From NCBI GenBank assembly GCA_900315435.1, contig OMYY01000001.1, positions 90,989-154,988 on the forward strand: 64,000 nt of DNA. The letters run 5' to 3'. The DNA is from an uncultured Spirochaetaceae bacterium (GTDB lineage Bacteria > Spirochaetota > Spirochaetia > Sphaerochaetales > Sphaerochaetaceae). The notes below the pieces were generated by a model, which worked only from the letters and a program-made list of their open reading frames with translations, made no database searches and was not told the origin of the DNA. Below, in pieces: positions 43,488 to 51,935 of the stretch. The position numbers were made by a program, and so were the translations under genes. The first letter of the stretch is position 1. Each line of letters opens with the position of its first letter.

Positions 43488-44524
43488 TATTTGTACAGCA
43501 CCTTGATTCTTGCTTGGGAACGCAAATCCTTGATCATGTCGCTTTCGGCTTTCTGGATCGCCTCCTGCTGTTTCTGCTGCTGGAGGTTCTGCTTGATGTA
43601 GTCGAAGACTGTCGCCGTGGTGTCAGGGCCGATCTTGTCGGTCAACGCCAGGAACTTGGCGTCGCCGTGGGCCAGAATCTTCACGATATGGTAGCCCTGG
43701 TTGCTGACAATCACGTCGCTGGTCTTGCCGACTTCGGTGGCAAACGCCTGGTCGACGAAGCCTTTGCCGAGCATGTTGGCGGCCGAGGCATCCTCGGTGG
43801 TGAGCCATCCGATGTCACCGGCCTTGTCCTTGCTGCCATCATCCTGGCTATACTTTTGGACTGCGGCCTCGAAGGTGATCTTCCCGCTCTTGATATCCTT
43901 GGCGACCTGGTCGAGCAAGGCCTTGTTCTGGTTGTCCTTGCTCTTGTCTCCAGTGGAGTCGAACGGAATGAAGATATGGCTGATCTTCACGTTCTCCGGC
44001 TGGACGAAAGTGGTCTTGTTGCGACGATAGACGTCATTGATCTCCGAGTCAGTCACCGTTGGAGCCTGGCTCAGCTCGCTTCCCTTCTTCATCATCAGGT
44101 ACTGTTGTACCATCATCTGGTCCTTGATGTTCTGCCTGAAGTTGGCAAGCGAACCATAACGCTGGATGGCGGCCTGGTTGAACTGGTCTGCGGACAGCCC
44201 GTTGGCGGAGTACTGGTTCTGCATGGTCTTGATCTGATTGTCGACATCCACCTCCGTCACGTTGATTCCGTCACGGCTGGCGCCCTGGCGGAAAAGCTCG
44301 TCATTGATCATCACATCCAGCACCTGGATTGGCTGCACGCTGGTAGGGTCCTGCCCGGCCTGGGTGTACAGGTCCTGGTACTGCTTGACACGGTCATTCA
44401 GATCCTGGGTGGAGATCACCGTGGTCTTGGTCAAATATACGGTGGCGGCCGGATTGCTGATGGCGGCGAACACATTGCCGGTTGCAATCAGGACGCACGC
44501 GATGATGGTTGCGATACGTTTCAT
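43487..44524 (-). CDS. SurA/PrsA-like periplasmic peptidyl-prolyl isomerase
   Basis: The 345-residue protein has a signal peptide (MKRIATIIACVLIATGNVFA), a SurA-type N-terminal chaperone domain (VIxxxDLNDRV, VLDVMINDELFRQGA) and one parvulin domain (VKISHIFIPFDS, FEAAVQKYSQDDGSKDKAGDIGWLT, GKTSDVIVSNQGYHIVKIL; about residues 178-290). It most likely helps fold outer-membrane proteins in the periplasm, complementing BamA. It begins the run PPIase-nusB-map-PRTase. The ribosome-binding site is GAGGAGA upstream of ATG 44524. Confidence 0.87.
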   Translation of the reverse strand: MKRIATIIACVLIATGNVFAAISNPAATVYLTKTTVISTQDLNDRVKQYQDLYTQAGQDPTSVQPIQVLDVMINDELFRQGASRDGINVTEVDVDNQIKTMQNQYSANGLSADQFNQAAIQRYGSLANFRQNIKDQMMVQQYLMMKKGSELSQAPTVTDSEINDVYRRNKTTFVQPENVKISHIFIPFDSTGDKSKDNQNKALLDQVAKDIKSGKITFEAAVQKYSQDDGSKDKAGDIGWLTTEDASAANMLGKGFVDQAFATEVGKTSDVIVSNQGYHIVKILAHGDAKFLALTDKIGPDTTATVFDYIKQNLQQQKQQEAIQKAESDMIKDLRSQARIKVLYK

Positions 44525-44540
44525 GAAGCGTCGTCTCCTC

Positions 44541-44963
44541 TTATTCGTGACTCACCTTGAGCCGTTTGCCTGTTGCCTGGGCAAAGTCAGGGCGAGCGAA
44601 TACCTCGCTGATGCGCAGATACATTCCTTCCCCTTCCATCACCTTCATCAGCACCTGCAGGGTGCGCTGGCTCCTCAAACCGGATTTCCGGACAAAAGCC
44701 ATGCAACGTTTACCGCTGAGCGTGCCCGCGTTCTTGAAGAATTCCCTGATGGCCGACGGAATCTTCCCACCGAAAAAGGCAGTCGACTCGGTTCCTACGA
44801 TCAGGTAATCGTAAAAGGAAACCTTCTTCCCATTTTCCAGAGCCATATCGTACACGTCGACCTGGTTCCCCTGACTTTCCACTCCCCGCGCAAGGGCCTC
44901 GGCAATCGCTTTCAGCTTACCCGAATCCCTTCCTGCGCCAGCATAGAGTACACAAACTCGCAT
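44541..44963 (-). CDS. Flavodoxin-like protein
   Basis: The 140-residue protein has a flavodoxin fold pattern: VCVLYAGAGRDSGKLKAIAEALARGV (phosphate loop variant), YDYLIVGTESTAFFGGKIPSAIREFF (second flavin loop) and a KRCMAFVRKSGLRSQRTLQVLMKVME segment. It may be a short flavoprotein, or a flavodoxin-fold protein that has lost FMN; the phosphate-binding loop is not the classic T/S-rich form. AAGGTGGAG lies before the ATG. It lies after the secG terminator and before the PPIase gene. Physiological partner unknown. Confidence 0.62.
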   Translation of the reverse strand: MRVCVLYAGAGRDSGKLKAIAEALARGVESQGNQVDVYDMALENGKKVSFYDYLIVGTESTAFFGGKIPSAIREFFKNAGTLSGKRCMAFVRKSGLRSQRTLQVLMKVMEGEGMYLRISEVFARPDFAQATGKRLKVSHE

Positions 44964-44976
44964 CTCTCCACCTTAC

Positions 44977-45016
44977 CGAAAATAACAATACCGGCCGCAC
45001 TCGCATGCGGTCGGTA
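44977..45016 (-). terminator. Terminator of the pgk-tpiA-secG operon
   Basis: On the minus strand TACCG-A-CCGCA pairs with TGCGG-C-CGGTA (10 bp with one mismatch, loop of six) followed by TTGTTATTTT, 27 bases after the secG stop. Confidence 0.75.
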
Positions 45017-45042
45017 CCGGACACCTCTGGGGGACCGCTCGC

Positions 45043-45405
45043 TCAGTTCGCCTGAGGGATGGCAGTCTCTGCAGGTGCAGCAGCATCCGCATTCGAAGCA
45101 GTTCCGTTCCACCACTCGGTGGTCTGCTGGACCTGGTTGGTTTCCACCTGGTCAAGCAGCTTGTCGCTGGAACTGGACTTGTTCAGCATGGCGACAACCA
45201 AGGCAAGGACGATGAACGAGGCACCCAGAATCGCGGTCGTACGGTTGACGACCGAACCAATATGGGAACCAAACGCGGCATTGCTTGCATCACTGAAGAT
45301 GCCGCCGAGACCTTCACTGTTCTCGTCCTGGATCGCCACGATGAAAATCAAGAGCAGGCAGACCAACACGAACAGAACCAACAGGACAACATTCAATACA
45401 CCCAT
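45043..45405 (-). CDS. secG: Preprotein translocase subunit SecG
   Basis: Small membrane subunit of the SecYEG channel. The 120-residue product has two membrane segments (about 4-24 and 56-76) joined by the conserved QDENSEGLGGIFSDASNAAFG loop. The C-terminal 40 residues are polar and alanine-rich. It follows tpiA by 11 bases. The pgk-tpiA-secG order is common in bacteria. Confidence 0.93.
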   Translation of the reverse strand: MGVLNVVLLVLFVLVCLLLIFIVAIQDENSEGLGGIFSDASNAAFGSHIGSVVNRTTAILGASFIVLALVVAMLNKSSSSDKLLDQVETNQVQQTTEWWNGTASNADAAAPAETAIPQAN

Positions 45406-45416
45406 CTCACTCCGCC

Positions 45417-46169
45417 TTATTTGTCAAAGTTGACGATAGGCAGGAATTTCTCCACGGAAAGCGATGCTCCGCCCACAAGGGCGCCATCGATGTTTTCCTT
45501 TGCCATCAAAGCCTTGACGTTGGAAGCATTAACAGAACCACCATACTGTATAATCAAATCTTCTGCAACCGACTCGTCATACAAACCGGCGATCATCTTC
45601 CTGATCACCTTATGGGTGGAATCCGCATCCTCAGGGGTCGCGGTCTTCCCGGTTCCGATCGCCCAGACTGGCTCGTAGGCGATGGTGATGTGGGACATCT
45701 GTTCCTTGGCGACCCCTTTCAGTCCGATGGTGACCTGGTCTCCCAGAACCTTCTCGAGATTGCCGCTTTCCCTTTCGTCGAGCGTCTCACCGACACACAG
45801 GACGACGTCGAAACCGTTCTCCAGGGCGAAGAGCACCTTGCTGTTGATCAGCTCGTTGCTCTCGCCGTAGATATGACGTCTCTCGCTGTGGCCGAGGATC
45901 ACGTCCTTCACGCCAAGGTCGGCCAGCTGGCTGGTGCTCACCTCGCCGGTGAAGGCACCGCTCTTGTGGTCGTTCACATTCTGGGCGGCAACGATGATGT
46001 TGCTTCCCTTGACCGCGTTGACGACAGCAGGAATGGAGACAAACGAGGGGGCGACCATAACCTTGCGGTCGTTGCCCTTCAGGGCAGCGGCAAGCTCGGT
46101 CGCCAGCTTTGCGGCCTCACTCGGAGTGAGGTTCATTTTCCAGTTACCGGCAATATAGGGCTTTCTCAT
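45417..46169 (-). CDS. tpiA: Triose-phosphate isomerase
   Basis: Glycolytic enzyme interconverting dihydroxyacetone phosphate and glyceraldehyde 3-phosphate. The 250-residue protein starts MRKPYIAGNWKMNLTPSEA with the active-site lysine in NWKMN. It has the catalytic histidine in ILGHSERR, the catalytic glutamate in AYEPVWAIGTGK and the phosphate-binding YGGSVNASN. The frame extends upstream but the ATG at 46169 gives the normal N-terminus. One base separates it from pgk. Confidence 0.97.
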   Translation of the reverse strand: MRKPYIAGNWKMNLTPSEAAKLATELAAALKGNDRKVMVAPSFVSIPAVVNAVKGSNIIVAAQNVNDHKSGAFTGEVSTSQLADLGVKDVILGHSERRHIYGESNELINSKVLFALENGFDVVLCVGETLDERESGNLEKVLGDQVTIGLKGVAKEQMSHITIAYEPVWAIGTGKTATPEDADSTHKVIRKMIAGLYDESVAEDLIIQYGGSVNASNVKALMAKENIDGALVGGASLSVEKFLPIVNFDK

Positions 46170-46170
46170 C

Positions 46171-47349
46171 TCAGTTCTTCTCCAAGGCCTTGATGCCGGG
46201 GAGGACCTTGCCCTCCAGGAACTCAAGGGAGGCTCCACCACCGGTGGAGACATGGCTGATCTTGCTGGCAAGGTTGAACTTGTTCACCGCAGCGACAGAA
46301 TCACCGCCACCAACGACGGTGGTCGCGTCACTTTCGGCCAGCATTTTCGCGACCTCCTCGGTGCCATGGGCGAACTCATCGAACTCAAAGACACCCATCG
46401 GTCCATTCCAGACGACGCTCTTGGCGCCCTTCAGCGCCTGGCGGATCAGCTCGATCGTCTTCGGACCGATATCCATGCCCTGCTTGTCATCAGGAATGTC
46501 GCCTTCGTAGAGGGAAACAGGAGTATGCTCGTCAAAGGAGTCCCCACAGAGGTTGTCGACCGGAAGGATGACCTTCACGCCCTTCTTCTTGGCGTCTTCC
46601 AGGAACTTCTTCGCGACGTCGACATAATCAGGCTCGAAAATCGACTGGCCGATCTTGAATCCCAGCACCTTCTTGAAGGTGTAGGCCATGCCACCGCCGA
46701 TAATCATGGTGTCGGCAGTCTTCAGCATGCTCTCAAGGACAGAAATCTTCGAGGAGACCTTGCTTCCGCCGATGATGACGACGAACGGACGGGCCGGGTT
46801 CTCGAGCAACGGAGCCATGAACTTGACCTCTTTCTCGATCAGGAAGCCAGCATAGGCCGGCAGGTAATGGGCGATACCCTCGGTGGAGGCATGTGCCCTG
46901 TGTGCAGTGCCGAAAGCGTCGTTGACATACACGTCGCCGTAACTGGCAAGCTTCTTTGCGAACGCAGGGTCGTTCGCCTCTTCCTCGGCATAGAAACGGA
47001 CGTTCTCCAGCAACAGGACCTGGCCGGGCTTCAGCGCCTTGACCTGGGCCTCGACCTCAGGACCGATCACGTCATCCGCCAGCTGCACGTCGCGGCCAAG
47101 GTCCTCGGCGAACTTCTTTGCGACCGGCTTCAGGCTGAACTCAGGATTCTTCTTCCCTTTCGGTCTGCCAAGGTGGGTCATGACGACCAGGCTGGCACCA
47201 TGGTCGAGCAGGTAGTTGATGGTCGGCAAAGCCGACTTGATGCGGGTATCATCGGTGACCACACCATCTTTCAAAGGAACGTTGAAATCCACACGGATGA
47301 CAACGCGCTTTCCGGAAAAGTCATAATCTCTAATCGTGTTCAGCTGCAT
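46171..47349 (-). CDS. pgk: Phosphoglycerate kinase
   Basis: Makes ATP and 3-phosphoglycerate from 1,3-bisphosphoglycerate. The 392-residue protein has the N-terminal signature [14 protein letters not shown], the [13 protein letters not shown] helix region, [14 protein letters not shown] and the C-terminal nucleotide loop [12 protein letters not shown] with [13 protein letters not shown]. The ATG at 47349 has GAGGAG upstream, and a strong promoter precedes it with a leader of about 55 bases. It is the first gene of pgk-tpiA-secG. Confidence 0.97.
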   Translation of the reverse strand: MQLNTIRDYDFSGKRVVIRVDFNVPLKDGVVTDDTRIKSALPTINYLLDHGASLVVMTHLGRPKGKKNPEFSLKPVAKKFAEDLGRDVQLADDVIGPEVEAQVKALKPGQVLLLENVRFYAEEEANDPAFAKKLASYGDVYVNDAFGTAHRAHASTEGIAHYLPAYAGFLIEKEVKFMAPLLENPARPFVVIIGGSKVSSKISVLESMLKTADTMIIGGGMAYTFKKVLGFKIGQSIFEPDYVDVAKKFLEDAKKKGVKVILPVDNLCGDSFDEHTPVSLYEGDIPDDKQGMDIGPKTIELIRQALKGAKSVVWNGPMGVFEFDEFAHGTEEVAKMLAESDATTVVGGGDSVAAVNKFNLASKISHVSTGGGASLEFLEGKVLPGIKALEKN

Positions 47350-47408
47350 AGTGCTCCTCGCTTTCGCTTCTTCTCCCAAATTTGTCTGGTACGTAAACAC
47401 CACCCAAC

Positions 47409-47437
47409 AATATACAAATTCGATGACTTGCGGTCAA
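47409..47437 (-). promoter_or_regulatory. Promoter of pgk-tpiA-secG
   Basis: TTGACC (47432-47437), a 17-base spacer and TATATT (47409-47414), in the gap between the CBS-domain gene and pgk. One of the best sigma-70-like matches in the window. Confidence 0.7.
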
Positions 47438-47446
47438 CGAATCTTC

Positions 47447-48202
47447 TTATTTCTCCTTGCAGATCCGGATGCTCAGGATCTTGTGCCCCTCGATCCCCAT
47501 CACCTCGAACCGGAGCCCGTCTTCGGTAATCGACTCTCCCTTCTGGGGAATCCTGCCGAAATGCTCGAACACATAGCCCCCGATGGACTCGTTCTCCTCG
47601 TCCTTGATTTCCAGTCCAAGGGTATCGTTGACCTCGTCGATCGAGGTATGGGCGTCGACAATCCAGCTACCGTCGGAGAGATTGTGGATTTCCTCGGGAG
47701 CGTCGCCGTCGAATTCGTCCTGGATATCGCCGACGATTACCTCGAGGATGTCCTCCATGCAGATGATGCCGCTCACCCCGCCGTACTCGTCGACGGCGAT
47801 GGCGATATGGACCTTTCTCCGCTTGAACTCATGCAGCAGGTCGTCAAGCCGTTTGCTCTCCGGAACGAAATACGCCTTGCGCATCAGGTCGCGCACCGAG
47901 AAGGGCTCTCCTTCGGCCCGGATGATGTCTTTGGCGTACAGGACGCCAATGATGTTGTCAATCGACTTCTCGTAGACAGGATACCGGCTGAAGCCGGTCT
48001 CCTTGATCATCCGGATGCACTCTGGACGAGAAATATCAACCGGCATGAACTGCACGTCGATACGGGGAACCATTACCTCCTTGACGCTCATCACGTCAAG
48101 CTCGTTGATTCCCTCCATCATCGTCTGCCGTTCCTGAACCTCGGCCTGGCTTTCCTGTTCTTCCTGGGTTTCCTGGGGCTTCTTGTGAAAAAACCAGCTC
48201 AT
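47447..48202 (-). CDS. CorC/TlyC-family CBS-domain protein
   Basis: The 251-residue protein has a pair of CBS domains (VMVPRIDVQFMPVDIS and GVLYAKDIIRA; DEYGGVSGIICMEDILEVIVGDIQDEFD) and a C-terminal CorC_HlyC domain (GSWIVDAHTSIDEVNDTLG, ESIGGYVFEHFGRIPQKGE). It lacks the DUF21 membrane domain and so is a soluble CorC-type protein linked to ion transport or envelope homeostasis. It overlaps ybeY as ATGA, as often seen. Confidence 0.9.
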   Translation of the reverse strand: MSWFFHKKPQETQEEQESQAEVQERQTMMEGINELDVMSVKEVMVPRIDVQFMPVDISRPECIRMIKETGFSRYPVYEKSIDNIIGVLYAKDIIRAEGEPFSVRDLMRKAYFVPESKRLDDLLHEFKRRKVHIAIAVDEYGGVSGIICMEDILEVIVGDIQDEFDGDAPEEIHNLSDGSWIVDAHTSIDEVNDTLGLEIKDEENESIGGYVFEHFGRIPQKGESITEDGLRFEVMGIEGHKILSIRICKEK

Positions 48203-48681
48203 TCCCGCGTCCCCCTGAGTTGTGCCAGAAGCCGTTCCTGCTTCTGGAGCATCGGCTCCTTCCCGACGTCATTGGTCTCATGGTTCTCCCCCAGCAGGTG
48301 GAGGACACCGTGGACCAGAAGCCGGTAGAGTTCCTCATCCTCGCTAACGCCGTAAGCCTCGGCATTGGACCGCATCGAGCTGAGACTGATGACCATGTCG
48401 CCAAGCACCCTCGCCTCTTCGGCCGGCATGCCGGGAAAACTTTTGTCGTCCTCCTGGACAAAGGTAAGGATGTCTGTGGGACGGTCGATATCGCGGTACT
48501 GCTTGTTCAGCTGGTGGATGGCGTCGTCGTCGACAAAGGAGACGGAAAACTCCACCGGGGTATCGACCCCCAGCGCATCGAGAATCCTGTATAGGCGGCC
48601 CTCGACCACCTGTTCGTCAATCCGTTTTTCCTCGGATGTGTCCTCATAGCTGATATCGATGATATGGGCGACCTTACTCAT
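48199..48681 (-). CDS. ybeY: Endoribonuclease YbeY
   Basis: Metal-dependent RNase for 16S rRNA 3' maturation and ribosome quality control. The 160-residue protein carries the zinc motif HGVLHLLGENHE near residue 125 and the DIDRPTDILTFVQED core with LGDMVIS. Length is normal. It overlaps the 7TM-HD gene by 8 bases and the CBS-domain gene by 4. The phoH - 7TM-HD - ybeY order is a common bacterial cluster. Confidence 0.95.
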   Translation of the reverse strand: MSKVAHIIDISYEDTSEEKRIDEQVVEGRLYRILDALGVDTPVEFSVSFVDDDAIHQLNKQYRDIDRPTDILTFVQEDDKSFPGMPAEEARVLGDMVISLSSMRSNAEAYGVSEDEELYRLLVHGVLHLLGENHETNDVGKEPMLQKQERLLAQLRGTRE

Positions 48682-50956
48682 TTTCGTTTACGTTCTCCTG
48701 GTTGACGGGTCCGTAGACTGGCTGCTTCGGCATATCTTCACCGCTTGCGTTGGTTTCCTTCGGATATTCGATGCGGTGGTGGTTGCGGCCGATCAGGCTC
48801 TTGGTCAGCGTCTTGCTCACCACATCCAGATCGGTCAGCGAAAGGTGGCTCTCGCCAAGCTGGCCATGCTCGATCTTCTGCATGATGATCGTGTGGACCA
48901 ATTTCTCGAACTTTCCCGGGGTCGGTTTCTTGACGGTATGGCTTGCAGCCTCGACCGAGTCGCAAATCATCACTAGAGCGGCCTCCTTGCTGTCTGGAAG
49001 CGGCGCGTCGTAGCGGTAATCGTTCTTGCTCACCAGGTCGGCATCGTCGCCCGCCTGGTCTTGGGCCTTGCGATAGAAAAAGCTGATGACATCGTTGCCG
49101 TGGTGCTCGCCGATAATGTCGAGAATCTCCGCAGGAAGGCCCTCCTGACGCCCCTTCTCGATGCCGGTCTTCACATGGCTCTTGATGATGGCGACCGAGA
49201 GGCTCGGCTTCAGGTCGTTCTGCTTGTTCTCGTCTCCCTGGTTCTCAACGAAGTACTCGGGATAGTCCATCTTTCCGATGTCGTGGTACAGGCCGCCAAC
49301 ACGCGCCAGCATGGCATTGGCCCCGATCGCCTTGGCGGACTCGAACGCCAGCTCGGAGACGTTCAGCGAGTGGTTGTAGGTTCCTACCGCCGCCATCTCC
49401 AGCCTGTCAAGCAATGGGCTGTGGCTGAAGGCAAGCTCGTTGAGCCTGTTCTCGGTCGGCAGGTTGAAAATGCTCTCGCAGATGGAGACGGAAAGGCTGC
49501 AGACCGCCACCGACAAGGTGATGTTGATGGTCAGGACGCCGATGACCGGCATCAAGGCAGCAAGGGAGACATCCCCGACTAGGCTGAGAGCCAGTTCGGT
49601 GAAGATACAGGTGATACAGGCGTAAAGCCAGTGGTAGATGTTCTCCACCTTGCGGTCGGCATGCTGGAAGAAGAAAACGCAGATGGCTCCATTGGTGAGG
49701 CAGATGAAGAACGTCATGATGGTGGAGCCTGGCAGAAGAAGCGAATATGCCGCCATCAGGAAGGCAATGACGGCCCCGTATCGCTTTTTATCGCTCACTT
49801 GGCTGACGAACAGAGGCGCAAGAATATAGGGGATGACGGAATCCTTCAGGTCATATGGCAGGGTCTTGGTATAGCGGATGATGAAATAGGCGGCCACCTC
49901 GCTCAGCAACACCGCGACCATGGCGAAGCGCAGGTACTGGTACTTCCTTGGAGAATGCGGGATGAACATCAAAAAGACGACCACCGCGCAGGCGGTAATC
50001 ATCACGGTATAGACACTCCAGCCAATCAGCTCCAGCATGCTGTAGGCGGTGCGGTGGCGGGCAGCCTCCTCCAGCAGAGCCACCTGGCTGGCGGTAATCA
50101 CCTTGTCCTTCTCCAGGATTTTCTGTCCTTTGGTGACCGTCACATAGATCGGGGCGGTGGCGCTCTTGGCCTGGTCGCGCTCCAACAATGTCAGGTTCCG
50201 GTCGTAGCGCACGTTTTCGGTAATCAACAGCTGCATCGTATCCTCGAGCAACACAAGCTGGTAGCCCTTGATCGAGACGGTATAGGCCTCAAGCCAGCTG
50301 GTCATGTTCTTCTCAAGGTTGTCCTTGGACGCCATCTGCTCGATGGCGACCGTCGGCCTACCCTTACTGCCAGGCATATCCTTCAACAGGAAGGTGGTGT
50401 AGCCCTGGGCACGGACCGTGTTGAAGTCCTGCTCCGAGTAGACACCACGGCCGAGCAGGTTCTGCATCGTCTCTTGGCTGGCCAGCAAAAGCTGGCTACG
50501 GTCATCGGTCGAAAGCGATGCATAACGGTCGACAATCTGCTGTGAGTCGGTCAGTCCTTCCCTCTCCAGCATTCCCCGCACCCGTACCGAGGCCTCCTCG
50601 GGACTATAGTTCTGCCAGGCATCGATGAACTGTGCCATGCGGCTGGTAGCCCGCAATGTCTCGTTCAGCGAATAGGTGAAGGTCGGAAGAACGGCGCGCT
50701 GCGCCTCCTCCAGCGCCTCCTTGGTCTTCGCCTCGTCGATGAACTCGAAGGTGGCAGGAGCATAGACGTCCTCGTCGCACAGCTCGCCCACCTGGTACTT
50801 CTTCAGACTGTATCTAGCCACCATGCTGGTGTCCAAAGAAAGCAGAATCGGTACCAGCATCGCCCCGACGGCCACGAGAACCATCAGCACCCAGCTATAG
50901 GTGGTGATCCGCTGGATGCCATATTCGGACGTACCGGTTTTTGTTGCCTTTTTCAT
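48674..50956 (-). CDS. 7TM receptor with HD hydrolase domain (PgpH-like)
   Basis: The 760-residue protein has one N-terminal membrane segment (about 22-42), an extracytoplasmic region of about 270 residues and seven membrane helices (about 300-500). The C-terminal HD domain contains GTYNHSLNVSELAFESAKAIG, LYHDIGKMDYPEYF and IIGEHHGNDVISFFYRKA. This architecture matches PgpH, a c-di-AMP phosphodiesterase in Firmicutes, so it may degrade c-di-AMP. No c-di-AMP synthase is in the window. It overlaps phoH as ATGA upstream and ybeY downstream. Confidence 0.9.
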   Translation of the reverse strand: MKKATKTGTSEYGIQRITTYSWVLMVLVAVGAMLVPILLSLDTSMVARYSLKKYQVGELCDEDVYAPATFEFIDEAKTKEALEEAQRAVLPTFTYSLNETLRATSRMAQFIDAWQNYSPEEASVRVRGMLEREGLTDSQQIVDRYASLSTDDRSQLLLASQETMQNLLGRGVYSEQDFNTVRAQGYTTFLLKDMPGSKGRPTVAIEQMASKDNLEKNMTSWLEAYTVSIKGYQLVLLEDTMQLLITENVRYDRNLTLLERDQAKSATAPIYVTVTKGQKILEKDKVITASQVALLEEAARHRTAYSMLELIGWSVYTVMITACAVVVFLMFIPHSPRKYQYLRFAMVAVLLSEVAAYFIIRYTKTLPYDLKDSVIPYILAPLFVSQVSDKKRYGAVIAFLMAAYSLLLPGSTIMTFFICLTNGAICVFFFQHADRKVENIYHWLYACITCIFTELALSLVGDVSLAALMPVIGVLTINITLSVAVCSLSVSICESIFNLPTENRLNELAFSHSPLLDRLEMAAVGTYNHSLNVSELAFESAKAIGANAMLARVGGLYHDIGKMDYPEYFVENQGDENKQNDLKPSLSVAIIKSHVKTGIEKGRQEGLPAEILDIIGEHHGNDVISFFYRKAQDQAGDDADLVSKNDYRYDAPLPDSKEAALVMICDSVEAASHTVKKPTPGKFEKLVHTIIMQKIEHGQLGESHLSLTDLDVVSKTLTKSLIGRNHHRIEYPKETNASGEDMPKQPVYGPVNQENVNENE

Positions 50957-51927
50957 CCATTCATTCCTCTTGGCGCGCAGTCTGAGGCATACGCGTCAAT
51001 TATCTTCTGTACGATTCTCCCCCGCACGACGTCCCTGCTGTGGAAACGGATGATTCCGATTCCATTGATGTCCCGAAGAATGGAGAGCGCGTGCGAAAGC
51101 CCGCTCTGTCTTCCCCGAGGCAGGTCGACCTGGCTCTCGTCGCCCGTGATGACGGCACTGGCATTTTCCCCGATTCGGGTCAGGAACATCAGCATCTGCT
51201 CTTTCGTCGTGTTCTGCGCCTCGTCAAGAAGCACCACGGCATTCTGCAGGGAGCGGCCGCGCATATAGGCGAGCGGAGCCACTTCGATGGATCCGTTCTC
51301 CTCCAGCTTGCGCACCGCCGTCGGGCTGATCACCGCCTCCATCGCGTCATAGAGCGGCCTCAGATAGGGATTGATTTTCTGATTCAAGTCGCCGGGAAGA
51401 AACCCGAGGCTTTCCCCCGCCTCCACTACCGGTCGGGTAATGACCAGTTTCCGGCGCTTTCCGGAAAGCAACAACGAGAGGGCATGCGTCACCGACAGGA
51501 AGGTCTTCCCCGTGCCGGCAGGACCTGTGGCGAACACGATCTGGTCGCTGTCCATCAGCCTGATATAGGCTTCCTGAGCGGGACTCTTCGGATAGACCAG
51601 CCTGCCATGCACGGAGATGGTGGGGGTATCGCTCTCCGGACCCGTCCATCCCAGCGGCATCGTCTCGCCATTCCTCAGGCTCTGCCACTCCATGAAAATC
51701 TCGGCTTCCGTGATTGCCTCGCGGCTTCTTGATGCCGCCTTCAGGCGCTCGATCAACGCCTGAGCCTGGTCTCCCGTCTCGTTCTGGCTCGCGGTGACAG
51801 TCAGGATATTGCCACGCTCGACAATCTCGCTTCCGGTCAGCAGCTCGAGGTAGGGAAGGTTCCTATCCCCTGCCCCACAGACCTTTTGCATCACGTCCTG
51901 GCTATCGAAGGTAATCTGTATTTCCAT
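50953..51927 (-). CDS. PhoH-like ATPase
   Basis: The 324-residue protein has the PhoH P-loop domain: AYIRLMDSDQIVFATGPAGTGKTFLSV (Walker A), TRPVVEAGESLGFLPGDLNQKI and VVLLDEAQNTTKEQMLMFLTRIGENA (Walker B). The N-terminal domain with QALIERLKAASRSREAIT is the usual KH-like part. Its cellular role is uncertain, probably RNA metabolism given the link to ybeY. The first gene of phoH - 7TM-HD - ybeY - corC. lptD ends 8 bases upstream. Confidence 0.92.
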   Translation of the reverse strand: MEIQITFDSQDVMQKVCGAGDRNLPYLELLTGSEIVERGNILTVTASQNETGDQAQALIERLKAASRSREAITEAEIFMEWQSLRNGETMPLGWTGPESDTPTISVHGRLVYPKSPAQEAYIRLMDSDQIVFATGPAGTGKTFLSVTHALSLLLSGKRRKLVITRPVVEAGESLGFLPGDLNQKINPYLRPLYDAMEAVISPTAVRKLEENGSIEVAPLAYMRGRSLQNAVVLLDEAQNTTKEQMLMFLTRIGENASAVITGDESQVDLPRGRQSGLSHALSILRDINGIGIIRFHSRDVVRGRIVQKIIDAYASDCAPRGMNG

Positions 51928-51935
51928 ACCACCTG